Below, in pieces: positions 9,785-20,485 of a DNA stretch of 64,000 nt. The translations under genes were made by a program, and so were the position numbers. The notes beneath the pieces were generated by a model. The model made no database searches. It was not told where the DNA came from and saw only the letters and a program-made list of their open reading frames with translations. The DNA lies in assembly GCF_040954835.1 (NCBI RefSeq), contig NC_090708.1:27044001-27108000 (forward strand), given 5' to 3'. Position 1 is the first letter of the stretch; every line of letters begins with the position of its first letter. This DNA is from Lepisosteus oculatus. Lineage: Eukaryota; Chordata; Actinopteri; Semionotiformes; Lepisosteidae.

Positions 9785-12490
9785 TTCTTTCTTTCTTTAG
9801 CGTTTGCACGGCGTGCCGAGCCAGCATGCAGCATCATTATCAGCTAGGTGTAAGGCCGACAGTCCACCATAGTCTGTAGTGCACCACAGCTGCATTTTGG
9901 GTCAGTTGCCTGACCCCATCGAGCAAGGTTGACTGCACAACGACCCTATCTTGTCCGGAATTAGTTAATCATTGTCCACAGCTGTTGCGGTAGGTCGAAG
10001 CCGGAAGGATAAACAGATGGCTTGGCCACAAGGGAGTGGTTCACGACTTCTGTTGTTGATCACTCAGCATTCCAAGCCAAATCAGCTCTCATATCCTCTG
10101 GAGGTGGATCCAACCAGACTGGGGGTCTCGAGGGCAGGCGTGCTGTTGGATGAAACACAATGTCTGCGTGAAGCGGTAACCTATTATTCACATTAACTAT
10201 GGCCAACAGCTTGGCAGTAACTTCCTGTTGATGTAGGTGTGGTGGTGGGATGTTACTGAGTACCGGCAGCCATGGTAATGGAGTAGGACGCAGGTATCTA
10301 GTGATGGTACGCATAGACATGTTAAGTTGTATGTCAACCAGCTTGGTGTGGGATGATCTGTACCTGCCAGTTTACTAAGCAGAGTACTGACTTTAGTTGC
10401 TGTCCTCTTCAAGTGTTTGTGGTAAGTCAACAATCTATCCAAGGTCACACCCAGGTAAACCGTTTTGGGGCGTGCTTAATACATCAACCCTTCACGTAGA
10501 TATTGAGCTCCTGGATAGCCTTTCCACTGTGCAGATGGAAGACACGAGACAGTTTTGCTCACACTTGGCTGAAGATGCCACCTAGTGAGGTACTCCACCA
10601 TAGTCTCCATTTCTTTGTTCAACACACTCTCTACCTCATTGAATGTGTTACCTTGGGTTCTGAGGCAAATATCCTCGGCATAGATGAATTTGTGAGGTCT
10701 GGGCTGTGGTAGATCAGTGATGTAGACGTCGAAGCGGCTTGGAGATAATACCCAACCTTGTGGTAGTCTGTTCGCTTGTTTCCTCCAAGAGCTGCATTTG
10801 TCTCCCATGTGAATCCAGAATCTTTTGTCTTGGAGGAAAATCATACGCCATATCACATGCTTCCTTTACTTCAAGGAAAACTGTTTCAGTTCTAAGGTTT
10901 TACTAGAATCCGTTCTCAATGAACGTGGTAAGAGAAAGGACTTCACAAGTGCTACATCCTTGTCTGAAACATGCCTTCTCAACTATGATGGAATTTTCCA
11001 AAAACGGGCTGATCCTCTGGAGAATCAAATGCTCCAGTAAGTTAAAACACACGGAGAGAAAGGAAATCAGCTGGTAGATAGCCGCACTGTTTGTATCCTT
11101 GCCAGGTTTCAGGATGGCATTTACCTTTGCCTGGTGCCATACTCATGGGATATTCTTTTCCTGCATGATCTGTGTTTAGAAAGTAGTGAGACATATCTTC
11201 GGGCCTAAATGTTTCAGGAACTCAGGCAGGATGTTGTCATACCCAGCAGCACTGCCTGAGTTTACACCGCGTAACACCGAGTAGAGCTCTGATTCCTTGA
11301 ATGTCTCTGGGATGACACCATTTAGTCCACCTGTCTTTTGGAGGCAGTACTGCCGCCACTCGTCTCGCACCTGACTTTGGTGTTTCTTCTTTAAAGGTGC
11401 TTTCGCCACCTGAAGGAGATGATTAGCATTAGGGCTGACAGCTGATCGAGCTTGGACTGGTGGTTCTTGAGCAGCTCCCAGTCGACAAATTATGCTCCAG
11501 CATTTCTAGCTTAAATGAATGAAGTTGAGCTTCTCCCAATGACTTTGTCTGGTGGAATCCATGGATTCAACGAGATGATCGGCAATAACTGGGTCCCCAG
11601 GTGCTTTATGCTCTTCAAAAAGAGACTTGCACTCTTCATTTAAACAGGGTGTAAAGACACGTCTACAACCATGTGGAATTGACATGCTAGCTGCCTTGAA
11701 GATTGCTCCCTGGAAGTGTTGGTAAGCTTCTTTGATTGGGATACAGCATGAAGGAATGGTGACTATATTTCATTCCAATGTGTTGCTGTATAACTCCCAA
11801 TCAGCCTTGCGAAAATTCCAACACTTCTTTGCTGAGCTATGTATGAGAGACAATTGAAGACCAATGTGAATGAGCAATGGTCTGTGTTGGCTGTGGGGGA
11901 AGTCGTCTAACATTCTTTGGCTCACTGGCTGAGGATGGTTACCAATAGTGGTGACCAAGCTGAAGTCTACTGAGTATTTCTTCTGCCATCTTGCCGAGTG
12001 GAAGGTCCCACATTGCTTGGGGTCAAAATAAGATCATTGTTGGTTGGCCATTCCACCACTTTTTCTCCATCCTCATCTGGTTCAGAGTAACCCCATCCAA
12101 GGTGGTGACTGTTGAAGTCACCTACGTACACTGTTGGGTGTTCAAGAGTAGGAAGCATGCCTTGGTCCCAGTGTTCACTGGGTGGTTTGTATACATTTGC
12201 AATCCTGAAACCTTTGACCTGGATCACATCACAGAAAGTAGAAGAAGAGATCAGAGAAGCATAGGTGACATCCGAATGCACATATGTTGCATGGTCGAAC
12301 TTAACATGTGGTGTTGACGAGATGTGGTTGAGTTCTCAAATAGTGTAGCATCCCACTACTTGGTTTGCTACGTGTTTTTTGTAGACAGACTACATCAACA
12401 CCGTAGTGACTTCCCAAACTGCTTATAGTTCAGCAGTTTAGCTGCTGAGAGACCCTCGACGTTCAGTTGTAGAACTCGAAGAGCCGGTCC
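9785..12490 (-). pseudogene. LINE with endonuclease and reverse transcriptase, frameshifted
   Basis: A non-LTR retrotransposon about 2.7 kb long read on the minus strand, broken into many frames. From the 5' side (12490 downwards): an LNVEGLSAAKLL-like start of the AP-endonuclease domain; YVGDFNSHHLGWGYSEPDED at about 12100-12170, which holds the catalytic D and N of the endonuclease; LDDFPHSQHRPLLIHIGLQL at about 11870 (endonuclease end with SxxHRP); SGSAAGYDNILPEFLKHLG at about 11210 (RT fingers); LPQGWVLSPSRFDVYITDLP and FIYAEDICL at about 10680-10770 (RT palm, where the usual YADD reads YAED); TLDRLLTYHKHL at about 10440; MRTITRYLRPTPLPWLPVL at about 10260-10320; and a basic KRKKK-like tail near 9790. 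Several frameshifts make it inactive. Clade not determined; it differs from the L2-clade fragments on either side. Confidence 0.85.
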
Positions 12491-13129
12491 AATGGCTTAA
12501 AAGTCATTGTCCGTCGGTGTGTTGGGGCCTTCAGTTGGTGGTGGCATGTGACCGAGATTCATTACTGGATCTCAGTCTGCTAGTTGGATCATTCACAACA
12601 CCTGAACCAAGGTTGGAGGCCAAGTCAGTGCTGAAAGGGAGCGTGACGTGAACGCTGATCCAATGCTCCCCTGGTCACTGATTGGTTAGTCATCCTGTTG
12701 GATGATTGACCATGCCCTGTGACTTTTAGGAGAATCTCCAGATGTACCTATGTTCCTCTGCCAAATATCCAGATACCAGCAGTGGACATCCATCATAATT
12801 TAGTATCTGAACTGAACCAGGGAAAGATACTTATCCAAAAGATAAGCTCATCTTCCTCATTTACTCACATGCAAAGACCATGAGGCTGACTACAGAGAAG
12901 GGCCTCCTTCGCTACATTCCTGTGACTGTACAGGCTCACAGATTTTTTTTAGAAATACTTAATATAACTTAATTCTAAGTGAAATAATAAGCCTTTTCCC
13001 TTTACCATAGGTTGGAAAACAATAAAGGTAAATTGTGGTAGTGGAAAATTAAAAACAGTATAAGTATAACATAATATATAAATATTGTACATACAGTAGA
13101 TGGTAGTGGTACCTAAATTTAAAAAGTAC
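12491..13129. other. possible 5' region of LINE, otherwise nothing seen
   Basis: Sequence up to about 12900 is less AT-rich and adjoins the 5' end of the minus-strand LINE, so it may be its 5'UTR or first ORF, but I see no motif. Beyond 12900 the DNA is AT-rich with no feature. Confidence 0.35.
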
Positions 13130-14250
13130 AGTTTAGTTCAGATTTGTCATTAAGTGCAATGAAATGCCCATTTGCATGCATGTTCCAACTTACCAAAGGA
13201 ATCACCAAAATCATAAACACAGAACAGCACCAGCAACAACAACAAGCCAAACAACAAACAACCTAAAAAAAAGTAAAAGAAGAAGTGGGGAAAAAAAAAA
13301 CATCAGTGTGAGCCAGTTGTTTGGGTAGAGTTCAGGAAGAAACTGTCTCTGAATCTGAAGGCATGTGCTTTTATGCTTCTTTAATCCTTACCAGAGGGAA
13401 GGGGAATGAAAAGTGAGAAACCAGGATGTTTGTTATCCTTAACAATACTCCCAGCCTGCCTGAGTAATAATGTCCACAACAGAGTGGAACTGTATACCAG
13501 TAATGGAACAGGCTGACCTGATCACCCCCTGTAACGCCTTTTGGTCAGACAATGCGTTGCTGCAAAACCAAACTGTAATACCACACTTTCAATAGTGCAC
13601 CAGTAAAATGTAGTAAGGATAGTTGAAGATAAACCAAATTTATTCAACTGCTGGAGGAAGTAAAGGAGCTGTTGTGCCTTCCTTGTAGCTCCAGTTACAT
13701 GCTGGGACCATGTTTAATCATTAGTAATGAAGGTATACAGGAATTTGAAGCTGCTAACCATCTCTACAGGCACCTCATTGATGTGAATAGGGGTGTGGTC
13801 CCCACCCTGCTTTCGAAAAATTGATAACCAGGTCTTTTCTGACATTGAAGGAGAGATTATTGTGAAAGGACCACTCCACCAGGTTCCTGACCTCATCCCT
13901 GTAGGCTGTCTCATCATTACTGGTGATTTGGATCTGTGTCTGGCAACACAATCCTAAGTAAGCAAGGAAAACAGCCCTGACAGGCATCTACTGTATATTG
14001 ATGGTCAGCGAGGAAGAAAGTTTTCCATCTACCCTCACAGTCTGTGGTCTGCCAGTCAGGAAATCCATAATCCAGCTGCACAAAGAGGTGTTGATGCCCA
14101 GGTCATTAAGATTCCTGATGTAATCAATGAATAGCATTTTGACGTACAGTATGTGTATCATCCAAATGACCCAGGACAGTGTGAAGAGCCAGGGAAATAG
14201 CATCATCAGTGCTAGCAGAAAATCTATAAAATCCGCCCCTCTCATAAGTT
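13130..14250 (-). pseudogene. LINE-2-clade reverse transcriptase fragment
   Basis: Minus-strand remnant of a second L2-clade LINE. From 14245 downwards: [20 protein letters not shown] then [18 protein letters not shown] (RT palm approach); a lost YADD region near 13930; NDETAYRDEVRNLVEW; NNLSFNVRKDLVINF; GGDHTPIHINEVPVEMVSSF at about 13760-13820; then decayed connection and C-terminal sequence to about 13310 and a 3' tail to about 13130. Several frameshifts separate these blocks, and the 5' endonuclease part is absent. Confidence 0.85.
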
Positions 14251-14732
14251 TGGTGTAGATCTTACCTTAACAAATGTGTATCATAAAAAAAATGCAAGTA
14301 ACCCACAAAGCAAAATAAGATAGTGTTAGTTTTGAATATAAGTCTTTTTAGCATGGGTTTTTGGTATTTGACGTAACTAAAGGAAGTATGGTCTGTGGTG
14401 TTTCAGTGCTCAGTCATACCTAGCCTACTGATTGCAGGGTTGATGATATTTCTATATCTGAGAAACAGAAGGATGTGTAATTGTCTCTGTGAGCCAATTT
14501 TACACAGTTCTTCATTCTCCACTCTCAAACAATACAGTAAAACTAGAACATCATTGATGTTCCATGCAGCTGAGTATGGTCATTGATATCCCATGGTGAA
14601 TCAACTACACTGTACAAGCTTGTTTGTATCCAATTCTACTTTGTTGTTAATAATTAAAGCATTATGTTTTATATCATATCATAAACATATGAAATATATG
14701 GGTACTTACCGTACAATTCCTTTTTGAACTTC
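14251..14732. other. intergenic, no gene seen
   Basis: AT-rich. Part of it (about 14370-14600) loosely resembles 30060-30330, suggesting old duplication. No gene. Confidence 0.4.
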
Positions 14733-14965
14733 AGTCATGAGACATTTTCTTAAGAAGAGCATATATTAGTTTAAATATCACTTTAAAGAATAATGCACGG
14801 ACTTCATTCTGTGTTTTTATTCAAATTATTTTGAAAAATAGTACAAATTAATAGATACTTGCAGTTCATATACGAAAAGTAACGTAAACCAGGGGTCAAG
14901 TTAAAGTTATCTACAGCTCTTAGAACAAACTGATATTTTTCTTTTAAGATGGAAAAGGGAGATGC
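14733..14965 (-). other. conserved receptor 3'-flank block, copy 2, likely 3'UTR end
   Basis: Paralogous to 3735-4083 and 38370-38625. On the receptor strand it contains AATAAA (14816-14821), also present at the same point of the copy at 38489-38494. Lying 0.5-0.75 kb beyond the stop codon of the intact receptor, it is a reasonable candidate for the end of that gene's 3'UTR. This is inference from conservation and position. Confidence 0.5.
14816..14821 (-). promoter_or_regulatory. candidate poly(A) signal AATAAA of the intact receptor
   Basis: AATAAA on the minus strand about 680 bp past the receptor stop codon, conserved in the 38.5-kb paralogous block. AATAAA is frequent by chance in AT-rich DNA, so conservation is the main argument. 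Confidence 0.4.
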
Positions 14966-15497
14966 TTTTGTGTGACCATTCCTTTTCCATTCCCAAATTA
15001 GTCATATATTTACCTATCCAGTGGTTAGCTGTACAGCAGTGCAGACTCTTAAGTTATCAAAGGTGCATGCAACAACTTGTACAGAAAATAATGAGAATAT
15101 TTCTCATCAAGATTTATTAATAAAGTGCTTATTTTGGAAAGAAACTATTATTTTTGTTTATTTTTTTCTCCTCAGGTGCAATTCTTTATCTTATTAATGA
15201 TATACTGTATATTTGCAAAAATCAGTTGGGTTAATGAGTTTTACCTACAACAAAGAAAACAGAATTAGGAATGGAACATAAAAGATCTTATGTTTTCATA
15301 GGTATTAGCATCAATTAGTATGATTATCATTAGACTGATGGATGCTGATAGTGCAGGCAACAGCAGTATTTTAATATATGTTTTGAGATATGAAACCCCC
15401 CAAAAATGTCTTTAGGAATTAATTTTAGACCCGGAGTATGGAGATATTGGCTCAACCCATTAAGGAAACTGAGTATTTAAATTCCTGAAAAGGAGGC
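14966..15497. other. 3' flank of intact receptor
   Basis: AT-rich DNA between stop codon and candidate poly(A) signal. It is probably 3'UTR if the signal at 14816 is used. Similar to 5120-6160 and 38640-39910. Nothing else is seen. Confidence 0.4.
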
Positions 15498-16472
15498 TCA
15501 TTTTATTGTGCTAACAAAATTATTTGCAATGTGGTGAGAAACAGATTGGAGCCTAAAGTATCTGTAAACTGCTGCCTTGATATCTCCATTCCTTAAGCAG
15601 TAAATGATGGGGTTGACCAAAGGGGTGAGGAAGTAATTCAGCCCACCAATGAAGATGCGTCCATCAGGGGGGATACTCTCCACTCTCATTCCAATATAAA
15701 CCATGGCAGAGGACACATAGTACAGGAAGACCACAGTCATGTGTGAGGAACACATTGAGAAAGCCTTCTTACGGCTTTCCACAGTTTTCATTTTTATCAC
15801 TGACCACACAATTTTGAAGTAGGACCACAGGACAAATGAAAAAGGTACATACACAACAAACATAGCAAACAACAGGGAAAAATTGACTTGTCTTGTAATC
15901 TCACCACATGCTAATGACATTATAGTGGGGTAATCACAGAAACAGTGGAGGACATAATTAGAGCCACAGTATGGCACAGTGCTTGCCAGTGCCACAGACG
16001 AAACTGGCACAAGGTAACCCAGAACCCAGACTGAGGACGTCATTGTAATACAGACCCTGGGGCTCATAATGGTGTTGTAATGCAGCGGTTTCACTACAGC
16101 AACATATCTGTCATAAGCCATGACTGCAACAAGGAATAATTCAGCAGCACCAAGTGAAATTATAAAGTACATCTGTACAAAACAGCCTGTGAAAGAGATA
16201 GTTCTGTCATGGTGTAGAAACACTGCTAGCATCTTGGGAATGATGGATGTTGTCATCAATATATCTAAGAGAGCCAAGTTCCACAAGAAGAAGTACATGG
16301 GCATGTGGAGTCGGTGGTCTATGGCCACTAACACCAGGATTAGCAGATTACCCAGGAATGTGGCCAAAAAGAGGATGAGGAAGATGATGAAGAGTGCAGT
16401 ATAGTGCTCCTGCAGGCCTGGCATTCCCACGATGATAAACTCAGAGTGCAGGGTGACATTGGAGTTGCTCAT
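15498..16472 (-). CDS. olfactory (odorant) receptor, intact, 324 aa
   Basis: An uninterrupted 324-codon frame for a class A G-protein-coupled odorant receptor, acting in the plasma membrane of olfactory neurons to couple odorant binding to a G protein. Visible marks: N-glycosylation site NVT (residues 5-7); TM1 with GN (41-42); [14 protein letters not shown] at the start of TM2 (58-71); MAYDRYVAV at the end of TM3 (118-126); Cys97 with Cys179 for the loop disulfide; KAFSMCSSH leading into TM6 (236-244); NPIIY in TM7 (287-291) and a short tail. Length and coding in a single exon are normal for the family. The ATG at 16472 is chosen because it fits the family start and sits about 38 bp after a splice-acceptor-like site shared with its paralogs. 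The non-coding first exon is probably at 18781-18835. It is the only intact receptor in the window. The ligand and exact fish subfamily cannot be read from sequence. Confidence 0.97.
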   Translation of the reverse strand: MSNSNVTLHSEFIIVGMPGLQEHYTALFIIFLILFLATFLGNLLILVLVAIDHRLHMPMYFFLWNLALLDILMTTSIIPKMLAVFLHHDRTISFTGCFVQMYFIISLGAAELFLVAVMAYDRYVAVVKPLHYNTIMSPRVCITMTSSVWVLGYLVPVSSVALASTVPYCGSNYVLHCFCDYPTIMSLACGEITRQVNFSLLFAMFVVYVPFSFVLWSYFKIVWSVIKMKTVESRKKAFSMCSSHMTVVFLYYVSSAMVYIGMRVESIPPDGRIFIGGLNYFLTPLVNPIIYCLRNGDIKAAVYRYFRLQSVSHHIANNFVSTIK

Positions 16473-16510
16473 GACTCAGAAGCTCAGAGAATTTGACAGA
16501 AGAGGTGTGC

Positions 16511-18780
16511 CTGGAAGGAGTTACATTAACAAGGTGTTTTCAGTGTCCATTTTTGGTCATTTTTAAACTTTTAAAATTATGGTAAGGTAATTTAGTTTGA
16601 TTATTAAATATACAAAATGTAATCATTTTGAAACAAGTTTAGTTCATCTTAAAATTGTGTTCTAATGGAACACAAACATTGCTAAGGTTATTTGTTAACC
16701 TGTATTCGTGTATATTTCAGCTTTGGATTTTTTTCCTCACATGCTGTGAATACATATATTTCAGTAATAAATGTTCACATTTAAGCAAATAAGACTTTCA
16801 GTTTTTTTTGTTAAAATCTACACAATATATAATGCAGGTGACTTCTATACTAATGATTTAAAAGCCATAACCACAGTTATGAGGTGAATAACCTGAAAAC
16901 TGAAAATAATAATAAACAATGAAACAATCCACAATCACTAATTAAGTTTATTTTTAAATTTGTATTTTATTTTGCTGTTCATGTAAATTAGGGGATATCT
17001 AATATGAAAAACACACAAATAGAATGAGATGGAAGTGGCAGTTTTTCCTGTAAATTGGGTGTTAAGGATATCAAGTCACACCAGTAAGTACTGATGTTTC
17101 AGTTTTGCCTCAGCTTGAGTCTCAGGTGAGCTGGAAAGCAATGAATCACTTGTTCTGCAGTGTAAGAAAAGCAGTTGAGCTGAATGTTGTTTTGCTATGA
17201 AAGGCCCTTTAAAAAGATGTCTTTCAATGTCGTCTACTTACTTTTTTCTGCTTACATAGTTGCATGCTCAACTGTTTTAATACAGTATTTAAAGATGATA
17301 GTTAATGATAAAAGCACTTGTAAAAGTATCAGTAGTATCAGCAGCATTACTATAATTATTATGTTGATAATGATGATGACGACAAGGATGTTAACATAGG
17401 AAAGGTTATGAATAAAAACAGGCCATCCAGCCCTCAATAATTCAAGTACAATTTATCTCTTCCCACTGTTTCTTTAAAGAAGCCAGAGCACTGGATCCGA
17501 CAACATGGCTGGGTATCTTGTTTCACACTCTCAGAACCAATGAATTATGACCATTGTTATATTGTTATAAATATGAACATTGTTATATGCAGTAGTAGAG
17601 GTATCATTGTGATGATGGGATAATTATCTACTAAAATGCACAACTCAAAAGGCAAAGTATATTCCATCTCATTATCAAACTAGACAAGAGAGGTTGGTCA
17701 AGAAAAATATTTAAGTCACTGAGGCTCTCTGAGGCGAGATTTGCTCACACAGAGTGAATCTCTTTAGAAGTTGAGGTTTCTGAACACCTAGAAGATTTAG
17801 AATACTTCAAAGATGTTGTATATTTCTATTTTTAATATTTCCACACTATTTACAATATAGAAAAAAAAGAATACACATAAAATTTGTCAAATTAATTGAA
17901 AATGCAAGGGATTAGTAATATAAATAATGTGCATCTCAATGACATTCTAGTAGCGAGTACATTGTCGAGTAACAATCTCAACAATGGATGCTGTGATATG
18001 TGAATCTTTTGCTCCTGGTGTGAGCCTGGTCTTCAGCGGACTGCTTTTATTTTACACACTTTTTATTATTATTAAATATGATAACCATTATTAAATATTT
18101 TCACTTGAGATATGTCAGAAATAGTTATTTATCTGTGTTTCTGTATAGATAGAACATTACATTAAAATTATGAAACAACAATAATACATGTAAATAATGT
18201 AATAAACATTACTGCATTTTGTGCTTTAAGATGCTGTGCCACAAATACTAAAGAGTTCTGTATGTAGACAGAACAGTCTAATTAGAGATTATTCCTTTAT
18301 GAGACCAAATTAAAATGTTTGCAATACAAAAGCACCATTTTCATTATTGTCTATTGCAATGAATTGTGACTGTCACTGTTTGCTGTTATGTTAATAAAAT
18401 ATGTTGTATATCAGTGCATAAATGTTACTTTATAGACCATTTTCATTGTATTATTTAAAAATGAATGAACTCTACAAGTACAATTTTGGAAACTGCATGC
18501 ATTTTTAATGTTTATAATTTATAATGGTTCGTTGATTAGCAATACTGCTTTAATCTACAACATTAAACGCTCAATGGAAAATCTTTGAATATTTAAAGGT
18601 CAGTTTTAGAACTGTTTAAAATATATTAGAAATCCATTTAATAAAAATAGTAGCAAAGCATACATACAAAAGTCAACGCTTCAAGACATTTTAAAGAAAA
18701 GTCAGTGTTCTCTAATCTGAGGAGGAAAGATAGACCAAATAGAAAAAAAGAAACTGAAGTAAGTACAACATGTCACTTAC
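16511..18780 (-). other. probable intron of the intact receptor's 5'UTR
   Basis: Bounded by a GT at 18779-18780 (TCCAG|GTAAGT on the minus strand) and an AG at 16511-16512 (ACTCCTTCCAG|GC). The acceptor context recurs before the ATG in the other receptor copies (ACTCCATCCAG at about 48220, ACTCCTTCCAG at about 34605, ACTCTGTCCAG at about 58295). No coding potential inside. It contains a dispersed repeat (17395-17530) and a block at 17040-17180 conserved in the other units (about 35135-35280, 48800-48970, 58960-59065). Confidence 0.55.
17395..17530 (+). repeat. dispersed repeat ('ccatccagccc...caacatggctgggtatcttg')
   Basis: This matches 35475-35640 in the corresponding intron of another unit, where the phrase 'gaggccattcggcccttcta' is clearer. 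I recognise it as a common vertebrate/fish interspersed repeat. A degraded relative is at about 29845-29975. Confidence 0.6.
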
Positions 18781-18870
18781 CTGGAGCCTGAGTCTATTCA
18801 CTCTGCTCTTCAAACATAGAGTGAATCTGCTGTACAAGAAACTTTTCCTCTCATCTCAGCTGCTTTTATG
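18781..18870 (-). promoter_or_regulatory. conserved TATA promoter and non-coding first exon of the intact receptor
   Basis: On the minus strand CATAAAAGCAGCTGAGA (TATA-like box at 18864-18870) is followed after about 85 bp by GGCTCCAG|GTAAGTGAC, a strong 5' splice donor. Transcription would start about 30 bp below the box, giving a first exon of roughly 18781-18835. The whole block recurs upstream of three other receptor copies (36546-36640, 49906-49994, 59303-59391). Non-coding first exons are usual in olfactory receptor genes. This promoter is the only one here that leads to an intact coding exon. Confidence 0.65.
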
Positions 18871-19960
18871 GACAACTCTACAGCTTTTCACAATGACCCC
18901 CGAGGCCACTTAGTGCAGAGCTATAGCTATAGTTCTTATTAACCCAGAGAGACAGAACATGTGCGCTAGAGGAAACAGGCCCAACAGGTACAGCACAAAA
19001 CATTTGCTGCATGTATATCTCTAATGACATCATAGTAGGAAACTGAAAAGTAGAAATTTCCCATTTTTAAGGTGTAGAATGTAGAATAAAAGGGGTCTCG
19101 TAGAGTTACTGTGTTACTAAGTTATAGTTTTTAGACAAGCACTATTGTTCAAAGATAGTTAACGATAAGGATTGAGCTGTGTTTTGGGTGCTTCTCCAGA
19201 GGAGTCACTGATAATGGGCCCTCACTTTAACATCTCAAACAGGATGATAGGGGGAGACACAGTGAGAGACTTAAGATTTGAACTTAGAACATCCTGACTA
19301 CAAGTTGGTCTCCTGAAGGATCACATAACCCTTCTGCCAAGCATGTATCCCAGATGACACTGGGAGTCCAACATGACTGGTGTGGAGAAGAAGAAGTGTA
19401 TGAGTCATGACTCCATGTCCTACAGCAGCTGTAATGTATTTCTTTCTTTCACTATCTGTGACCTTCGATCTATTCTGATCTATTCTTCTAGAATTTCTCC
19501 TCAGGTGAATTGAATTCATTCTTATTAGACACAGGAGACCAAGTAAGCTCTCCTCCCTAATTAGAGTTCCAATGTTTAACTCTCTCTACTGGTACTAATT
19601 GTGTGTTTGTCATTATAGCAGTGCCTCTTTCCCCTGACACTCTGTGCACTAGTGCTCCAATGCTGTATCACTTGAACTGCCTTTTGAGAGACACAGTGGT
19701 GCAGCACATTTATCATCTGACTTGTTAAAGTTATATAAAGTATATAAACAAAGTGCATTATAGATAATTCAGGCCCCTTCTATGGTGTCCATATGATATT
19801 GATGTATTTTGTTGAATAATAAATGGTGCATGTACATTTTTAAATTCAATATAATTAATTGAATAATCAGTCAAAATCTTAACATTTCAACTGAAAACAT
19901 TTTTGAGTGAAAGAGTAGATTTAGGTCAAATCTGCAAGGACCACCTAAAAACTATGCTTC
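18871..19960. other. upstream region of intact receptor unit
   Basis: No gene. The stretch from about 18880 to 19760 is similar to 59400-60640 upstream of another receptor unit ('tcactgataatggg', 'ctgtgaccttcgatctatt', 'tctcctcaggtgaat', 'gagagacacagtgg'). It is part of the duplicated unit. Confidence 0.45.
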
Positions 19961-20240
19961 AGGGAAGTTACATGTTTGCATACTGTCTTGGAATGTACTG
20001 AACTTGCTCTTTGCACCCTGTAGCCTCCCTAGTTTTCTTTCTCTTTGCACCTCGTATCAAGCTACGAGAAACAGAACCCCCCTTTCTCTCTCTCCTCCTT
20101 ATCTCTCCCTGATGAATAGTACAGTTCTGTAATCTAAAGGGCAAAAAACCCTCTACTTTGTGATGCTGCATATCTGTCTCCTGTGTAGTCTGTGTTGCCA
20201 TACTGTGCGGAAACAGGATTGGAAACAGATTTGCCACAAG
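19961..20240 (+). repeat. old LTR-like fragment
   Basis: The phrases 'gatgaatagtacagttctgt', 'gggcaaaaaaccctctact', 'gatgctgcatatctg' and 'tcctgtgtagtctgtgttgc' parallel the end of the Gypsy 5' LTR at about 30430-30540 (roughly two thirds identical by eye). It is probably a decayed LTR of a related family. The minus-strand frame here has no known domain. Confidence 0.45.
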
Positions 20241-20384
20241 TTGTTAAAAACAACACAGAGCAACCTGTCTGCACTATAATGATCATTTACGGTCCATCTT
20301 TATGCCATACAGAAAAATTGCAATTCCAATTGCAATTGCAATTATGTAGCAGGGTCAAACAACAGAGATATAAGTATGGAGTGC

Positions 20385-20482
20385 AGATTAAACTGACCCA
20401 GGGACGCCAAATAATGTAGATTAAGCCGGCCCAGGGACGCCAAATAATGTAGGGAAAACCGGTTCAGGGACGCCAAATATGT
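20385..20482 (-). repeat. three tandem 32-33-bp repeats containing a primer-binding-site-like sequence
   Basis: Three head-to-tail units (20385-20417, 20418-20450, 20451-20482) each carry CAGGGACGCCAAAT. On the minus strand this reads ATTTGGCGTCCCTG and directly follows the U5 end of the inverted LTR. A single copy of the same sequence follows the LTR that ends at 46920. A TGG start just inside the LTR is what a reverse-transcription primer-binding site looks like. The matching tRNA is not identified. Confidence 0.75.
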
Positions 20483-20485
20483 AAT

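Noticed and set aside
20385..20482. CRISPR-type short repeat array
   Set aside because: Units are directly tandem with no variable spacers, and they adjoin an LTR in a vertebrate genome.
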